This document shows positions 1 through 6,969 of a stretch of DNA of 9,030 nt, one piece after another (position 1 is the first letter of the stretch; each line of letters starts with the position of its first letter). A model generated the notes under the pieces. It saw only the letters and a program-made list of their open reading frames with translations. It was not told the origin of the DNA and ran no database searches. Made by a program: the position numbers and the translations under genes. This DNA comes from Actinomycetes bacterium (GTDB taxonomy: Bacteria > Actinomycetota > Actinomycetes > Actinomycetales > Cellulomonadaceae): positions 1 through 9,030 of the forward strand of contig JAEWCA010000152.1 of the NCBI GenBank assembly GCA_023390875.1. Reading direction: 5' to 3'.

Positions 1-810
1 GTCGACGACCCCGCGTGCGCGGCGGCCGCGGACGACGGCGCGGCCGACGCCGTGTACCCGGCGCCGCTCATCGGCGACCAGGACGACTTCGGCGTCGTCC
101 ACCACGGGTGCCAGGTCGGCGGCGACACCGTGACGGCGACGCCGTGCACGTTCGGCGACCCGGACGGCGCCGTGCAGGTCGCCCTCGTCGGCGACTCGCA
201 CGCGGCCCAGTGGGAGCCGGCGCTCGCGGCCGTCGCCGAGCAGCGTGGTTGGAAGCTCACCACCTACCTGCGCTCGGGGTGCCCCGTGACCGCGACCCCG
301 CCGCAGGACCGCAGCGCCGCGTGCCGCGCGTGGGAGAAGGACGTCATCGACACCGTCGAGCACGCCGACTTCGACTACGTGTTCACGTCCGCGCTGTCCG
401 CGACGCGCTACGGCGACGACGGCGGTGTCGACGGGTTCGTCGACGCGTGGACCCGGATGTCCGGGTCGGGGGCACGTGTCGTCGCGCTGCGCGACAACCC
501 CGACCCCACGCAGGCGGGCGTCGAGAGCACCCCGGCGTGCGTCGAGGACCGGTCCGCCGACGCGTGCGGCACGCCGCAGGACGTCAGCCTGCTGCCCGAC
601 CCGCAGGTGAGCGCCGTCGAGCAGACGCCCGGCGCCGCGCTCGTCGACCTCACCGGGTACTTCTGCCAGGACGGCACGTGCCCTGCCGTGATCGGCGACG
701 TGCTCGTCTACCACCAGGACCAGCACGTCACGATGACGTACATGACGACGCTCGCCCCGATGCTGTCGGACGCGATCGACGACGCGGTCGGACCGGACCC
801 GGGGTCCTGA
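1..810 (+). CDS. SGNH-domain acyltransferase, C-terminal part (OafA/YrhL-type), 5' end outside window
   Basis: The frame is open from base 1 to a TGA at 808-810, giving 269 residues, so the start lies to the left of the window. Seen: a GDSH nucleophile block at residues 64-67 after a hydrophobic VALV strand, a 'VVALRDNPDP' strand near residues 160-169, and a C-terminal D-Q-H at residues 240-242 that fits the Asp/His pair of the SGNH triad. Cysteines at residues 6, 37 and 49 suit an extracytoplasmic domain. Family knowledge: this SGNH domain usually follows a ten-helix acyltransferase-3 membrane domain in proteins that O-acetylate or O-acylate surface glycans or peptidoglycan. That membrane part would lie upstream, and I infer it. 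An ATG-like internal start near 52 would remove the beginning of the domain and is unlikely. The gene converges on the flippase gene, with 26 bp between the stops. Specific substrate unknown. Confidence 0.82.
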   Translation, partial: VDDPACAAAADDGAADAVYPAPLIGDQDDFGVVHHGCQVGGDTVTATPCTFGDPDGAVQVALVGDSHAAQWEPALAAVAEQRGWKLTTYLRSGCPVTATPPQDRSAACRAWEKDVIDTVEHADFDYVFTSALSATRYGDDGGVDGFVDAWTRMSGSGARVVALRDNPDPTQAGVESTPACVEDRSADACGTPQDVSLLPDPQVSAVEQTPGAALVDLTGYFCQDGTCPAVIGDVLVYHQDQHVTMTYMTTLAPMLSDAIDDAVGPDPGS

Positions 811-832
811 GCCGCTGGGGTCCTGACCCGCT
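801..832. repeat. 16-bp tandem duplication across the acyltransferase stop codon
   Basis: Bases 801-816 and 817-832 match at 15 of 16 positions; the shared core is GGGGTCCTGA. The first copy contains the TGA stop of the acyltransferase gene. It looks like a local slippage duplication in the short convergent gap. No function can be assigned. Confidence 0.7.
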
Positions 833-841
833 CCCGTCAGG
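822..841. terminator. Weak inverted repeat between convergent genes, possible bidirectional terminator
   Basis: CCTGAC (822-827) pairs with GTCAGG (836-841) around an 8-base loop. It sits between the two convergent stop codons and includes the flippase stop. There is no T-tract on either side, and a 6-bp stem is weak, so this is only a candidate for ending transcription from both directions. Confidence 0.25.
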
Positions 842-2354
842 CGGCCGCCGGCACCGTCCGCGGGCCGCGGCCCGAGCGGGCCAGGTGCACGACGTCGACC
901 ACCTCGCGCACGTCACGCCGGATCAGCGGCACCGCGAGCCACACGAGCCCGAAGAACGCGAGCGACGACCCCAGCGCGACCAGGAGGGCCGCCCAGCGCC
1001 CGTCGACGAACGTCGACGCGTACCAGCCGACCGCGGCGCACGCCCCGAACGCGGCGAGCGTGCGCAGCGCACCCGTGAGGAGCGCGCGCAGCGGCACGGG
1101 GGTGTGCCGGGACAGCCACCACAGCGACAGCGGCCACGCGAGCATCGGCGCGACGGCGTACCCGGCGGCGACACCGACCACGCCCCACGTGCTGCCCACC
1201 ACGACGCACGTGATGCGGATCGCCGCCGAGACGAGCGTGTAGCGGAGCAGCACGCCGGTCAGCCCGGTCGCGAGGTACACCCAGTAGCCGACGTACGCGA
1301 GCGTCTGGAACATCCCGGCGGCGGCGAGGAACCGGATGAGCGGGATCACGCCGGTCCACTGCGGGCCGAGCAGGATCTGCGTGAGCGGCTCCGCGGCGGC
1401 GATGACGAGGCTCAGGCCGGCGACGAGCGTGTACGCGAGCGCGAGCTGGCCGCGTCGCACGAACTCGCCGAACCGGGCGGTGTCGTCGCGCAGGCGGCTC
1501 AGCACGGGCAGGGCGACGGTCGTGGTCGGTGCACGCAGCTGCGTGAGGGGCTGCATGAGCAGCGAGAACGCCCGGTTGTAGAGGCCGAGGCTGACCGTGC
1601 CGAACCGCACGCCGATGGTGAGGGAGTCGACGTTGTTCGACGCGTACCCCACGAGCTGGGTGCCGAGCAGGTTCCAGCCGAACTTGAGCAGCCCGCGCAT
1701 CGGGACGTGCCGCCGCGGGAGGCCCGGCAGCCACCGGCCGACCACCACGACGCCGGCCAGCAGCACGGCGGCGGTGGTGAGCTGCTGCACGACGAGCGCC
1801 TCGTACCCGGCCCCGTTCACCGCCATCAGCACCGCCACGGCGAGCGCCACGGCGGGGCCCGCGATGTCGATGAGCGCGAGCTTCGCGAACTGCATGTGCC
1901 GCGTGAGGTTCGCCCGGTACTGGGTGGCGAGCCCGTTGAGCAGGAACGTCAGCGACAGCGCGCGTGCGATGCCCACGAGGTCGGGCTCGTCGTACAGGTT
2001 CGCGATGAGCGGGGCCGCGAGGAACGTGGCGAGCGCCAGGACGGCGCCGATGCCCGTGTTGAGCCAGAACAGGTTGTCGCGCTGGTGGCGGCTCAGCGTC
2101 GTCGCCTGGATCGCCGCCGACGACAGGCCGAAGTCCCGGAACAGGTCGCCCACGCCGACGACCGTGAGCACCATCGCGAGCAGGCCGTAGTCGTGCGGGG
2201 ACAGCAGGTGCGCGAGGACGACGACGCCGCCGATCTGGATCGTCATCCGCACGGCCTGCCCGCCGAGCGTCACCATCGCGCCGCGGGCCGTCCGGCGACC
2301 CAGGCCTGCGGTGGGGGCGATGGTGTCGGGCGCCTCGGGTGCGGGGTCGGTCAC
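837..2354 (-). CDS. WzxC/TuaB-like polysaccharide flippase (MOP superfamily)
   Basis: 505 residues from a GTG at 2354-2352 to a TGA at 839-837. The N-terminus carries the pattern of the WzxC/TuaB branch of oligosaccharide flippases: a 'TARGAM..LGGQ' lead-in, 'LAHLLSPHDYGLLAMV' near residues 47-62, 'DFGLSSAAIQ' at 74-83 and 'NLFWLN' at 94-99. Hydrophobic stretches recur along the whole protein and suggest about 12-14 membrane helices, a normal size for the family. Role from family: moves undecaprenyl-linked glycan units from the cytoplasmic to the outer face of the membrane. The GTG follows the pyruvyl transferase stop by 4 bases, so the two are probably translationally coupled. An ATG 26 codons further in (2276-2274) is a possible alternative start, but it would fall just before the first helix and lose the conserved lead-in. 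Frame extension further upstream overlaps the neighbour and is not real. Confidence 0.9.
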   Translation of the reverse strand: MTDPAPEAPDTIAPTAGLGRRTARGAMVTLGGQAVRMTIQIGGVVVLAHLLSPHDYGLLAMVLTVVGVGDLFRDFGLSSAAIQATTLSRHQRDNLFWLNTGIGAVLALATFLAAPLIANLYDEPDLVGIARALSLTFLLNGLATQYRANLTRHMQFAKLALIDIAGPAVALAVAVLMAVNGAGYEALVVQQLTTAAVLLAGVVVVGRWLPGLPRRHVPMRGLLKFGWNLLGTQLVGYASNNVDSLTIGVRFGTVSLGLYNRAFSLLMQPLTQLRAPTTTVALPVLSRLRDDTARFGEFVRRGQLALAYTLVAGLSLVIAAAEPLTQILLGPQWTGVIPLIRFLAAAGMFQTLAYVGYWVYLATGLTGVLLRYTLVSAAIRITCVVVGSTWGVVGVAAGYAVAPMLAWPLSLWWLSRHTPVPLRALLTGALRTLAAFGACAAVGWYASTFVDGRWAALLVALGSSLAFFGLVWLAVPLIRRDVREVVDVVHLARSGRGPRTVPAAA

Positions 2355-2358
2355 GGCG

Positions 2359-3432
2359 TCACCCGAGCTTGCGCAGCGCGGCCTCGGCGGGCCCGAGGGC
2401 CGCCTCGGCCCGCTCACGGACCGCCGCGACGCCGTCGAGCAGCGCGGAGTCGTCCGCGAGCCGCAGCACGTCGTCGACCGGTGTGGTCGCCGTGCGCAGG
2501 TCGATCGTCGCGCGCCAGCCGAGGTCGTCGAGCAGCGGCTCGAACTTGCGGGAGTAGGCCAGCGGGATCGCCGGCGTCCCGACCGACAGGGCGTTGAGGC
2601 ACGCGTGCATGCGCGAGCCGATGACGAGCCGCGCCGACGCGACGGCCTCGCGGACGTCGGCCAGGTCGGTCGGCACGAGCACGTCGACGCCGGCGTGCCG
2701 GCGCGCGATCTCGGTGACCACGGGCACGTCGTCGTCGACCTTCGAGGACGACAGCACGTGCGCGAGCAGCGTGACGTGCCGCCCCTCGGCGACGAGCGCC
2801 TCGACGAGCTGCTCGACGGTCGCGCGGTACCCGCCCGCGTCGACGTGCGGTCCCGGGTTCCACAGCAGGCCCGACACGTTGAGCAGCACGTCGCGCGTGC
2901 GCTCGACGACCGGCACCGGCAGCGCGAACACCACGTCGGTGGTGAGCACGTCGGCCTCCCGGCCGAGCGCGCGGGCACCCTGGGCGCTCACGTGGTCGCG
3001 GGCCATCACGGTCGTGGCGCGCCGCAGCGTGTGCTTCGCGAGCGCACGGCCCCGGCGGCTGCCGAACGGGCCGATGGTCTGCGGCCCGAGCACCACGGGC
3101 ACGCCCGCGCGGACGGCCAGGTCGGACAGCGCGGTCATCGCCAGCAGGCGCTGCAGACCGTAGATGTCCGCGAAGCTGTCGCCCGAGCGGGTGTCCACGA
3201 CGAGGTCGTAGCCCGCGAGCCACCGCCGGAGGCCGTGCCGTCCGGTGACGTGCTCGCGCACCAGGGGACGCCAGCCGCCGATCGGCACCGGCGCGGCCCC
3301 GCGGCCGAAGTTCTGCAGGTCCACGTCGGCGTCCGGGAAGGCGCGCCGCACGAGCGCCGCGCTGCCGTGCGCGAGCGCACGGACACCGAGGTTGGGGGAC
3401 CGGTCGTCGGCCCACAGGACGAGTGCGCGCAC
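2359..3432 (-). CDS. Polysaccharide pyruvyl transferase family protein
   Basis: 357 residues, GTG at 3432-3430, TGA at 2361-2359. A GGAGAGG purine run lies about 8 bases upstream of the GTG and supports this start; the open frame continues far upstream only because of base composition. Seen: a Rossmann-like start 'VRALVLWADDRSPNLGVRAL', 'VVLGPQTIGPF' at residues 113-123, 'TVMARD' at 141-146, and 'IGSRMHACLNALSVGTPAI' at 271-289, the R-x-H block that marks this family (GT-B-like; CsaB, WcaK and ExoV are relatives). Known role: transfer of pyruvate from phosphoenolpyruvate to a sugar as a ketal, or in some members another transfer during polysaccharide assembly. It is cytosolic and acts on a lipid-linked intermediate. 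Being joined to the flippase gene fits modification before export. The acceptor sugar cannot be read from sequence. Confidence 0.87.
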   Translation of the reverse strand: MRALVLWADDRSPNLGVRALAHGSAALVRRAFPDADVDLQNFGRGAAPVPIGGWRPLVREHVTGRHGLRRWLAGYDLVVDTRSGDSFADIYGLQRLLAMTALSDLAVRAGVPVVLGPQTIGPFGSRRGRALAKHTLRRATTVMARDHVSAQGARALGREADVLTTDVVFALPVPVVERTRDVLLNVSGLLWNPGPHVDAGGYRATVEQLVEALVAEGRHVTLLAHVLSSSKVDDDVPVVTEIARRHAGVDVLVPTDLADVREAVASARLVIGSRMHACLNALSVGTPAIPLAYSRKFEPLLDDLGWRATIDLRTATTPVDDVLRLADDSALLDGVAAVRERAEAALGPAEAALRKLG

Positions 3433-3484
3433 CGAATCCCCTCTCCGGGTGCAGGTCGGGGCGACCCGCGCCCTCGACCGGACG

Positions 3485-3490
3485 AATCTA
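3485..3490 (-). promoter_or_regulatory. Candidate -10 element for the pyruvyl transferase-flippase pair
   Basis: On the minus strand the 107-bp gap between the GT4 and pyruvyl transferase genes contains TAGATT, which fits the TAnnnT actinobacterial -10 pattern. It lies in the most AT-rich part of the gap (around 3482-3497) and would leave a leader of roughly 45 bases. No convincing -35 box is visible, so the two downstream genes might instead be read through from the GT2-GT4 pair. Confidence 0.25.
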
Positions 3491-3539
3491 CCCAAACGCG
3501 ACGCGGCTCCCCGACGGCATCCGGGTGAACTTGCCTCGG

Positions 3540-4670
3540 TCAGCCGCTGACCTCGTCGAGCACCGTCAGCAGCCGCTGCGCGTACCGGGCCGTCGAGAAG
3601 CGGTCGTGCGCGTCGTCCTCGCCCGCACGAGCGAGCCTGGCGCGCAGGGCGTCGTCGCGCAGCAGCGTCGCGACGGCCGCCGCGAGGGCGGGCGCGTCGT
3701 CGGGCGGGACCAGCAGGCCGGTCTCGCCGTCCCGGACCACCTCCGCGAGGCCCTGGGTCCGCGACGCCACCACCGGGCGCCGCGCGAGCATCGCCTCGAC
3801 GGCCACGTTGCCGAACGGCTCGACGCGCGACGGCACGAGCACCACGTCGCTCGCGGCGAGCAGGTCCCACGTCGGGTGCACGTAGCCGAGCAGGTCGACC
3901 CGCCCGGCCAGGTCGGCCCGGCCCGCGCGCTCGCGCACCTGCTCGACGAACCACTCGTAGCCCTCGAACGGCGTCCCCGCGACGGACAGGCGCACGTCGT
4001 GCCCCTCGGCGGCGAGCAGCGCGACGGCCTCGACCGCGACGTCGGTGCCCTTGCGCGGAGACAGCCGCCCGACGACCGCGAGCCGCCACGGGTCGCCCTC
4101 GACGTGCGACGCGTCGACCGGCGCGGACGGCGGCGCGGGCACGCCGTTGTGGACCACCTCGACCCGGGCGGTGAGCCGGGGGAGGGCGCCCACGAGCACG
4201 GCGGCCGCGGCGGCGCTGTTCGCGACGACCCGGCGTGCCAGGAGCAGCGGTGCCGCCAGCCCGGCGGCGACGAGCCGGCCGCCGTCCTCGGCCTCGTGGA
4301 CGTGCGCGAGGACCGGCACGCCCGCGAGCCTTCCGGCGAGCGCCCACACGGGGATCGTCACGGTGTTGACGTACAGCACGTCGGGCCGCTCCCGGCGCAG
4401 CCAGCGCGTCGCCCGCACGGTGGCCGTCAGCGAGCGCCACAGCAGCCCCGGCAGGCGCAGCGGGTGCAGCAGCGCCTTGCGCAGCACCGGGAACGACGCG
4501 ACGCGGACCGTCGCACCGCGCTCGCGGGCCAGGGGGATGAGCGGTCCGTCGGACGGCAGCACCAGGTCGACCGTGCCGCCGCGCCCGACGATCGCGCTGA
4601 TCGACTCGAGCAGCTGCCGGTCCGACCCGTACAGGTCGGGCGACGGGTGGGCGACGACGACGCGCGTCAT
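3540..4670 (-). CDS. GT4-family glycosyltransferase (GT-B fold)
   Basis: 376 residues, ATG at 4670-4668, TGA at 3542-3540. N-terminal acceptor domain: 'VVVAHPSPDLYGSDRQL' at residues 4-20, typical of capsule/exopolysaccharide GT4 enzymes, with 'DVLYVNTV' at 97-104 and 'LAHVHEAE' at 121-128. C-terminal donor domain: 'VVGRLSPRKG' at 199-208 (the G-R-x-x-x-x-K phosphate-binding stretch) and 'EPFGNVAVE' at 284-292, the E-x7-E motif of retaining GT4 enzymes; 'GETGLLVPP' follows at 315-323. Length is normal. Role: transfers a sugar from a nucleotide donor to the growing lipid-linked glycan on the cytosolic side of the membrane. The ATG overlaps the TGA of the preceding GT2 gene by 4 bases, so the pair is co-transcribed and probably coupled; a GGGAG run lies upstream. 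Donor and acceptor unknown. Confidence 0.9.
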   Translation of the reverse strand: MTRVVVAHPSPDLYGSDRQLLESISAIVGRGGTVDLVLPSDGPLIPLARERGATVRVASFPVLRKALLHPLRLPGLLWRSLTATVRATRWLRRERPDVLYVNTVTIPVWALAGRLAGVPVLAHVHEAEDGGRLVAAGLAAPLLLARRVVANSAAAAAVLVGALPRLTARVEVVHNGVPAPPSAPVDASHVEGDPWRLAVVGRLSPRKGTDVAVEAVALLAAEGHDVRLSVAGTPFEGYEWFVEQVRERAGRADLAGRVDLLGYVHPTWDLLAASDVVLVPSRVEPFGNVAVEAMLARRPVVASRTQGLAEVVRDGETGLLVPPDDAPALAAAVATLLRDDALRARLARAGEDDAHDRFSTARYAQRLLTVLDEVSG

Positions 4671-5599
4671 GCGGGGGCTCCCTGGTGGTCGCGGCGGTCG
4701 TGCGGGTCGCGGTGGTCGTGCGGGTCGCGGTGGTCCCGTCGCGCGAACCACAGCCCTTCGGCGGTGCCGCGCGCGGCCGCCCAGACCGGCCCGGGCGACC
4801 GGAGCAGCTGCCGGCGGCCGCCCCGGAGCACCACCCGGCGGGCGTACCCGACGGAGCGCAGCGCCCACGCCCGCACGGCCGGACGGTCGAGGTTGCGGGC
4901 GGCGAACACGAGCCGGCCGCGGCAGTTGTGCCGGTAGTAGAGGTCGGACTTGCGGCGCGTGCCGGCCGACTCCTGCGTGCCGCCCACGTCGTGCACCGCG
5001 GTGAGCGCGTGCTCGACGACGAGCCGCCCGCCGGCGGCGCGCACACGGGCCGACAGGTCGACGTCCTCCCAGTACATGAAGTAGGCGTCGCTGAACCCGC
5101 CGACCCGGGCCCACAGCTCGTCGTGCAGCGCGAGGCACGCACCCGTGAGCCACTGCGGCGTCGGCCCCACGAGGTCGGGGCGCGTGCGCGTGCGGCCCGT
5201 CGCCACGTCGAGCGCGCCGCCCGCGAACCACACGCTGCCGTCCGGCCGCAGGATGCGCGGGCCGACGAGCGCGAGCGGGTCGCGGCGGGCCGCGTCGAGC
5301 AGGCCGCGGGCCGTCGCCGGCTCGAGCTCCAGGTCCGGGTTGAGCACGAGGAACGCGTCGCACCCGAGCTCGCGGGCGCGTGCGACGCCGCGGTTCACGC
5401 CCGCACCGAAGCCGTCGTTGAGCGCCGTCACCAGGTCCCAGCCGTGCGCGTCGGTCACGCGCCGGACCGCGGCGCGCTCGTCGTCCGTCGAGAGGTTGTC
5501 GACCACGACGACGCGGGCGTCGAGCCCGTGCGCGGTCGTGGCGAGGTTCTGCTCGAGCAGGGCGTGGGACCGGTGGTTGACGACGACGAGCGCGTCCAC
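4667..5599 (-). CDS. GT2-family glycosyltransferase (rhamnosyltransferase-like, GT-A fold) with His/Asp/Arg-rich repeat tail
   Basis: 310 residues, GTG at 5599-5597, TGA at 4669-4667. A strong GGGGAGG ribosome site ends 6 bases before the GTG. Seen: 'VVVNHRS' at residues 5-11, 'VVVDNLSTDD' at 31-40, 'GFGAGVNRG' at 63-71, the donor/metal 'VLNPD' at 85-89, 'WLTGACLALH' at 150-159 and 'YWEDVDLSARVRAAG' at 176-190 with the E-D pair expected for the catalytic base region. This is the layout of WbbL-like rhamnosyltransferases that act on lipid-linked intermediates, but GT2 substrate calls from sequence are weak. The last ~23 residues (about 288-306) are a low-complexity tail built from R-D-H and D-P-H units, coded by an 18-bp tandem repeat; this is not part of the usual catalytic fold. 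First gene of the minus-strand unit and overlaps the GT4 gene by 4 bases. Confidence 0.9.
   Translation of the reverse strand: MDALVVVNHRSHALLEQNLATTAHGLDARVVVVDNLSTDDERAAVRRVTDAHGWDLVTALNDGFGAGVNRGVARARELGCDAFLVLNPDLELEPATARGLLDAARRDPLALVGPRILRPDGSVWFAGGALDVATGRTRTRPDLVGPTPQWLTGACLALHDELWARVGGFSDAYFMYWEDVDLSARVRAAGGRLVVEHALTAVHDVGGTQESAGTRRKSDLYYRHNCRGRLVFAARNLDRPAVRAWALRSVGYARRVVLRGGRRQLLRSPGPVWAAARGTAEGLWFARRDHRDPHDHRDPHDRRDHQGAPA
4686..4739 (-). repeat. 18-bp imperfect tandem repeat, about 2.8 copies, inside the GT2 gene 3' end
   Basis: On the plus strand the clean unit is GGGTCGCGGTGGTCGTGC at 4704-4721. The copy at 4686-4703 differs at 2 positions and the copy at 4722-4739 matches for its first 14 bases. 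The unit is a multiple of three, so copy-number changes keep the reading frame and simply lengthen or shorten the charged tail of the glycosyltransferase. Confidence 0.85.
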
Positions 5600-5772
5600 C
5601 GTCCACCTCCCCGCTCGGTGGGCGCCGCCGTGCGCCCGCGCATCGGCGCAGGTCGCAGCGGCCCCCCTTGGTCGTCCTGGTCGGGAACTGTATCCACCGA
5701 CCGCCCGCCCGGGGGAGCGGTCGCGCGGGTGATGATCGGTACGATCCGGACGTCCCGACCCCAGGAGGTGCC
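5600..5772. promoter_or_regulatory. Divergent intergenic control region
   Basis: This 173-bp stretch separates the minus-strand unit (GT2 first) from the plus-strand unit (GT-B gene first), so it should hold promoters for both directions. For the minus strand, TACAGT in GGATACAGT (plus coordinates 5689-5694) is a -10 candidate. It lies inside an inverted repeat GGTCGG/CCGACC (5679-5684 and 5697-5702, 12-base spacer). For the plus strand, TACGAT at 5740-5745 is a -10 candidate, overlapping a second inverted repeat GATCG-GTA-CGATC (5734-5746). No clear -35 boxes are seen. The repeats could be operators, but short inverted repeats are common in such GC-rich DNA. Confidence 0.4.
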
Positions 5773-6804
5773 GTGGTCGACCCCGCTCCCGCGTCCCGTG
5801 CGGACGTGCGTCCGCGCGTGCTGCAGTCGTTCGCCGAGCCCGGCCCGACCACCAACCCGCACCTCGTGCTGCTCATGCGGGCGCTGCGCCGCAGCACCGT
5901 CGTCGAGACGTTCTCGTGGCGTCGCGCGCTGCTGTCGCGGTACGACGTGCTGCACGTGCACTGGCCCGAGGTCGTCGTCACCAAGACGACCCGGCTGCGC
6001 ACGCTCGCGGCCGTCGGGCTGTTCGCGGCGACGCTCGTGCGGTGCCGCCTGCGCCGCACGGCCGTCGTCCGGACCGCCCACAACGTGGCGCCGCACGAGC
6101 ACCTGCCCGGGGCCACGCGCGCCGTGCTGCGCCTGTGCGACCGGACGACGACGTGGTGGATCCGGCTCAACCCGACCACGCCCCTGCCCGAGGGGGCTCG
6201 CGCGACGACCGTGCCGCTCGGCGACTACGGCGACTGGTACGCCGCGCACCCGGAGCCGCCGCCGGTCCCGGGCCGGCTCGTGCACGTCGGGATCGTCCGG
6301 CCGTACAAGGGTGTGCTCGAGCTCGTCGGCGCGTTCCGCGAGGTCGACGACGACGCCGTGTCGCTGCGCATCGCCGGCCGCCCCGGCTCGCCCGCGACGG
6401 CCGCCGAGGTCGCCGAGGCCGCCGCCGGTGACCCGCGCGTGCAGGTCGCGCTGCGGCACCTCGACGACGCCGAGCTCGTGGCCGAGGTGGGCGCCGGGCA
6501 GCTCGTCGTGCTGCCGTACCGGAACATGCACAACTCGGGGGCCCTGCTGCTCGCGCTCACCCTGGGCCGGCCGGTGCTGGTGCCCGCGAACGCCGTGACC
6601 GACGCGCTCGCGGGCGAGGTCGGCGAGTGGTGGGTGCAGCGGTACGACGGCCCCGTCACGGGTGCGGTCCTGGCGTCCGCGCTGGCGGCCGTGGCCGGCG
6701 GGCCGCCCGCCCCGCCGGACCTGTCGGGGCGCGACTGGGACGTGCTCGCGGAGCGCCACCTCGAGGTCTACGCGCAGGCCGTCCGGGCGGCGCGCGGGCG
6801 GTGA
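5773..6804 (+). CDS. GT-B fold glycosyltransferase, family uncertain (GT4-like or GT94-like)
   Basis: 343 residues from a GTG at 5773 to a TGA at 6802-6804. AGGAGG at 5763-5768, four bases before the GTG, decides the start; the frame is open further left, to 5668, but that stretch is promoter-like DNA. Seen: 'VLQSFAEPGPTTNPHL' near the N-terminus, 'VLHVHWPE' with H61-V-H-W-P-E66, 'VVRTAHNVAPHE' with H103-N104, 'GDYGDWY' at 150-156, 'GIVRPYKG' ending at 180, and 'YRNMHNSGALLLAL' from 249. The HxHWPE and TxHN blocks plus the RPYKG donor loop are what one finds in cytosolic GT-B sugar transferases of exopolysaccharide loci. A classical E-x7-E motif is not obvious, since S255-G256 occupies the equivalent area, so the exact CAZy family is open. 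First gene of the plus-strand unit; 165 bp separate it from the next gene. Confidence 0.83.
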   Translation: MVDPAPASRADVRPRVLQSFAEPGPTTNPHLVLLMRALRRSTVVETFSWRRALLSRYDVLHVHWPEVVVTKTTRLRTLAAVGLFAATLVRCRLRRTAVVRTAHNVAPHEHLPGATRAVLRLCDRTTTWWIRLNPTTPLPEGARATTVPLGDYGDWYAAHPEPPPVPGRLVHVGIVRPYKGVLELVGAFREVDDDAVSLRIAGRPGSPATAAEVAEAAAGDPRVQVALRHLDDAELVAEVGAGQLVVLPYRNMHNSGALLLALTLGRPVLVPANAVTDALAGEVGEWWVQRYDGPVTGAVLASALAAVAGGPPAPPDLSGRDWDVLAERHLEVYAQAVRAARGR

Positions 6805-6824
6805 CGCCAGGGGCCGCGACAGGG

Positions 6825-6866
6825 CCCTCGGACGGTGCGGTGCCTGCGTCGCAGCAGGTCCGAGGG
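6825..6866 (+). terminator. Stem-loop downstream of the GT-B gene, possible terminator
   Basis: CCCTCGGAC (6825-6833) and GTCCGAGGG (6858-6866) are perfect 9-bp inverted arms. The 24-base interior contains a smaller hairpin around CTGCG-T-CGCAG (6844-6854). It begins 20 bases after the stop of the GT-B gene. There is no following T-run, as is frequent in GC-rich actinobacteria, so it may be a terminator, an RNA-stability element or a partial read-through attenuator before the next gene. Confidence 0.4.
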
Positions 6867-6969
6867 GGTGAAGCGCGGGCGAAAAACGTCCCTTTCGGTA
6901 CCGTTCGTCCGGTTGCTTGGGGATACTCGACCCGTCCACCACAGACGTCCAGGTTCGAGGAGCCACGCC
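6867..6969 (+). promoter_or_regulatory. Probable promoter/leader of the DUF1972 glycosyltransferase gene
   Basis: After the stem-loop there is an unusually AT-rich pocket (GAAAAACGTCCCTTTCGG, 6881-6898), then the palindrome CGGTACCG (6896-6903) and GATACT at 6922-6927, which resembles a -10 element. No good -35 is found at 16-18 bases. GAGGAG at 6957-6962 is a clear ribosome site, seven bases from the TTG start. The gap therefore probably carries its own promoter, making the last two genes separable from the first. Confidence 0.35.

Noticed and set aside
15..2597. Very long plus-strand open frame (860 codons) opposite the flippase and pyruvyl transferase genes
   Set aside because: Its translation is Arg/Gly/Ala/Glu-rich without any domain, and it lies antisense to two clearly recognised families; long spurious frames are expected at this GC content.
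2355..2978. Upstream extension of the flippase frame to 2978
   Set aside because: The extra part is Arg/Ser/Cys-rich and covers the recognised pyruvyl transferase gene in another frame; the GTG at 2354 is where family similarity begins.
4686..4739. Short tandem repeat considered as a CRISPR-like or origin iteron array
   Set aside because: Units are adjacent with no spacers, number under three, and lie in frame inside a gene; it is a coding repeat.
3433..5142. Upstream extension of the pyruvyl transferase frame to 5142
   Set aside because: It crosses two recognised glycosyltransferase genes in the wrong frame; a ribosome site precedes the GTG at 3432.
5668..5772. Longer N-terminus for the GT-B glycosyltransferase
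   Set aside because: The AGGAGG at 5763-5768 serves the GTG at 5773, and the upstream codons cover the probable promoter region.
6835..6969. Longer N-terminus for the DUF1972 glycosyltransferase starting at 6835
   Set aside because: It would translate the stem-loop and the AT-rich leader into residues without family similarity; the TTG at 6970 has the ribosome site and places the family's N-terminal motif correctly.
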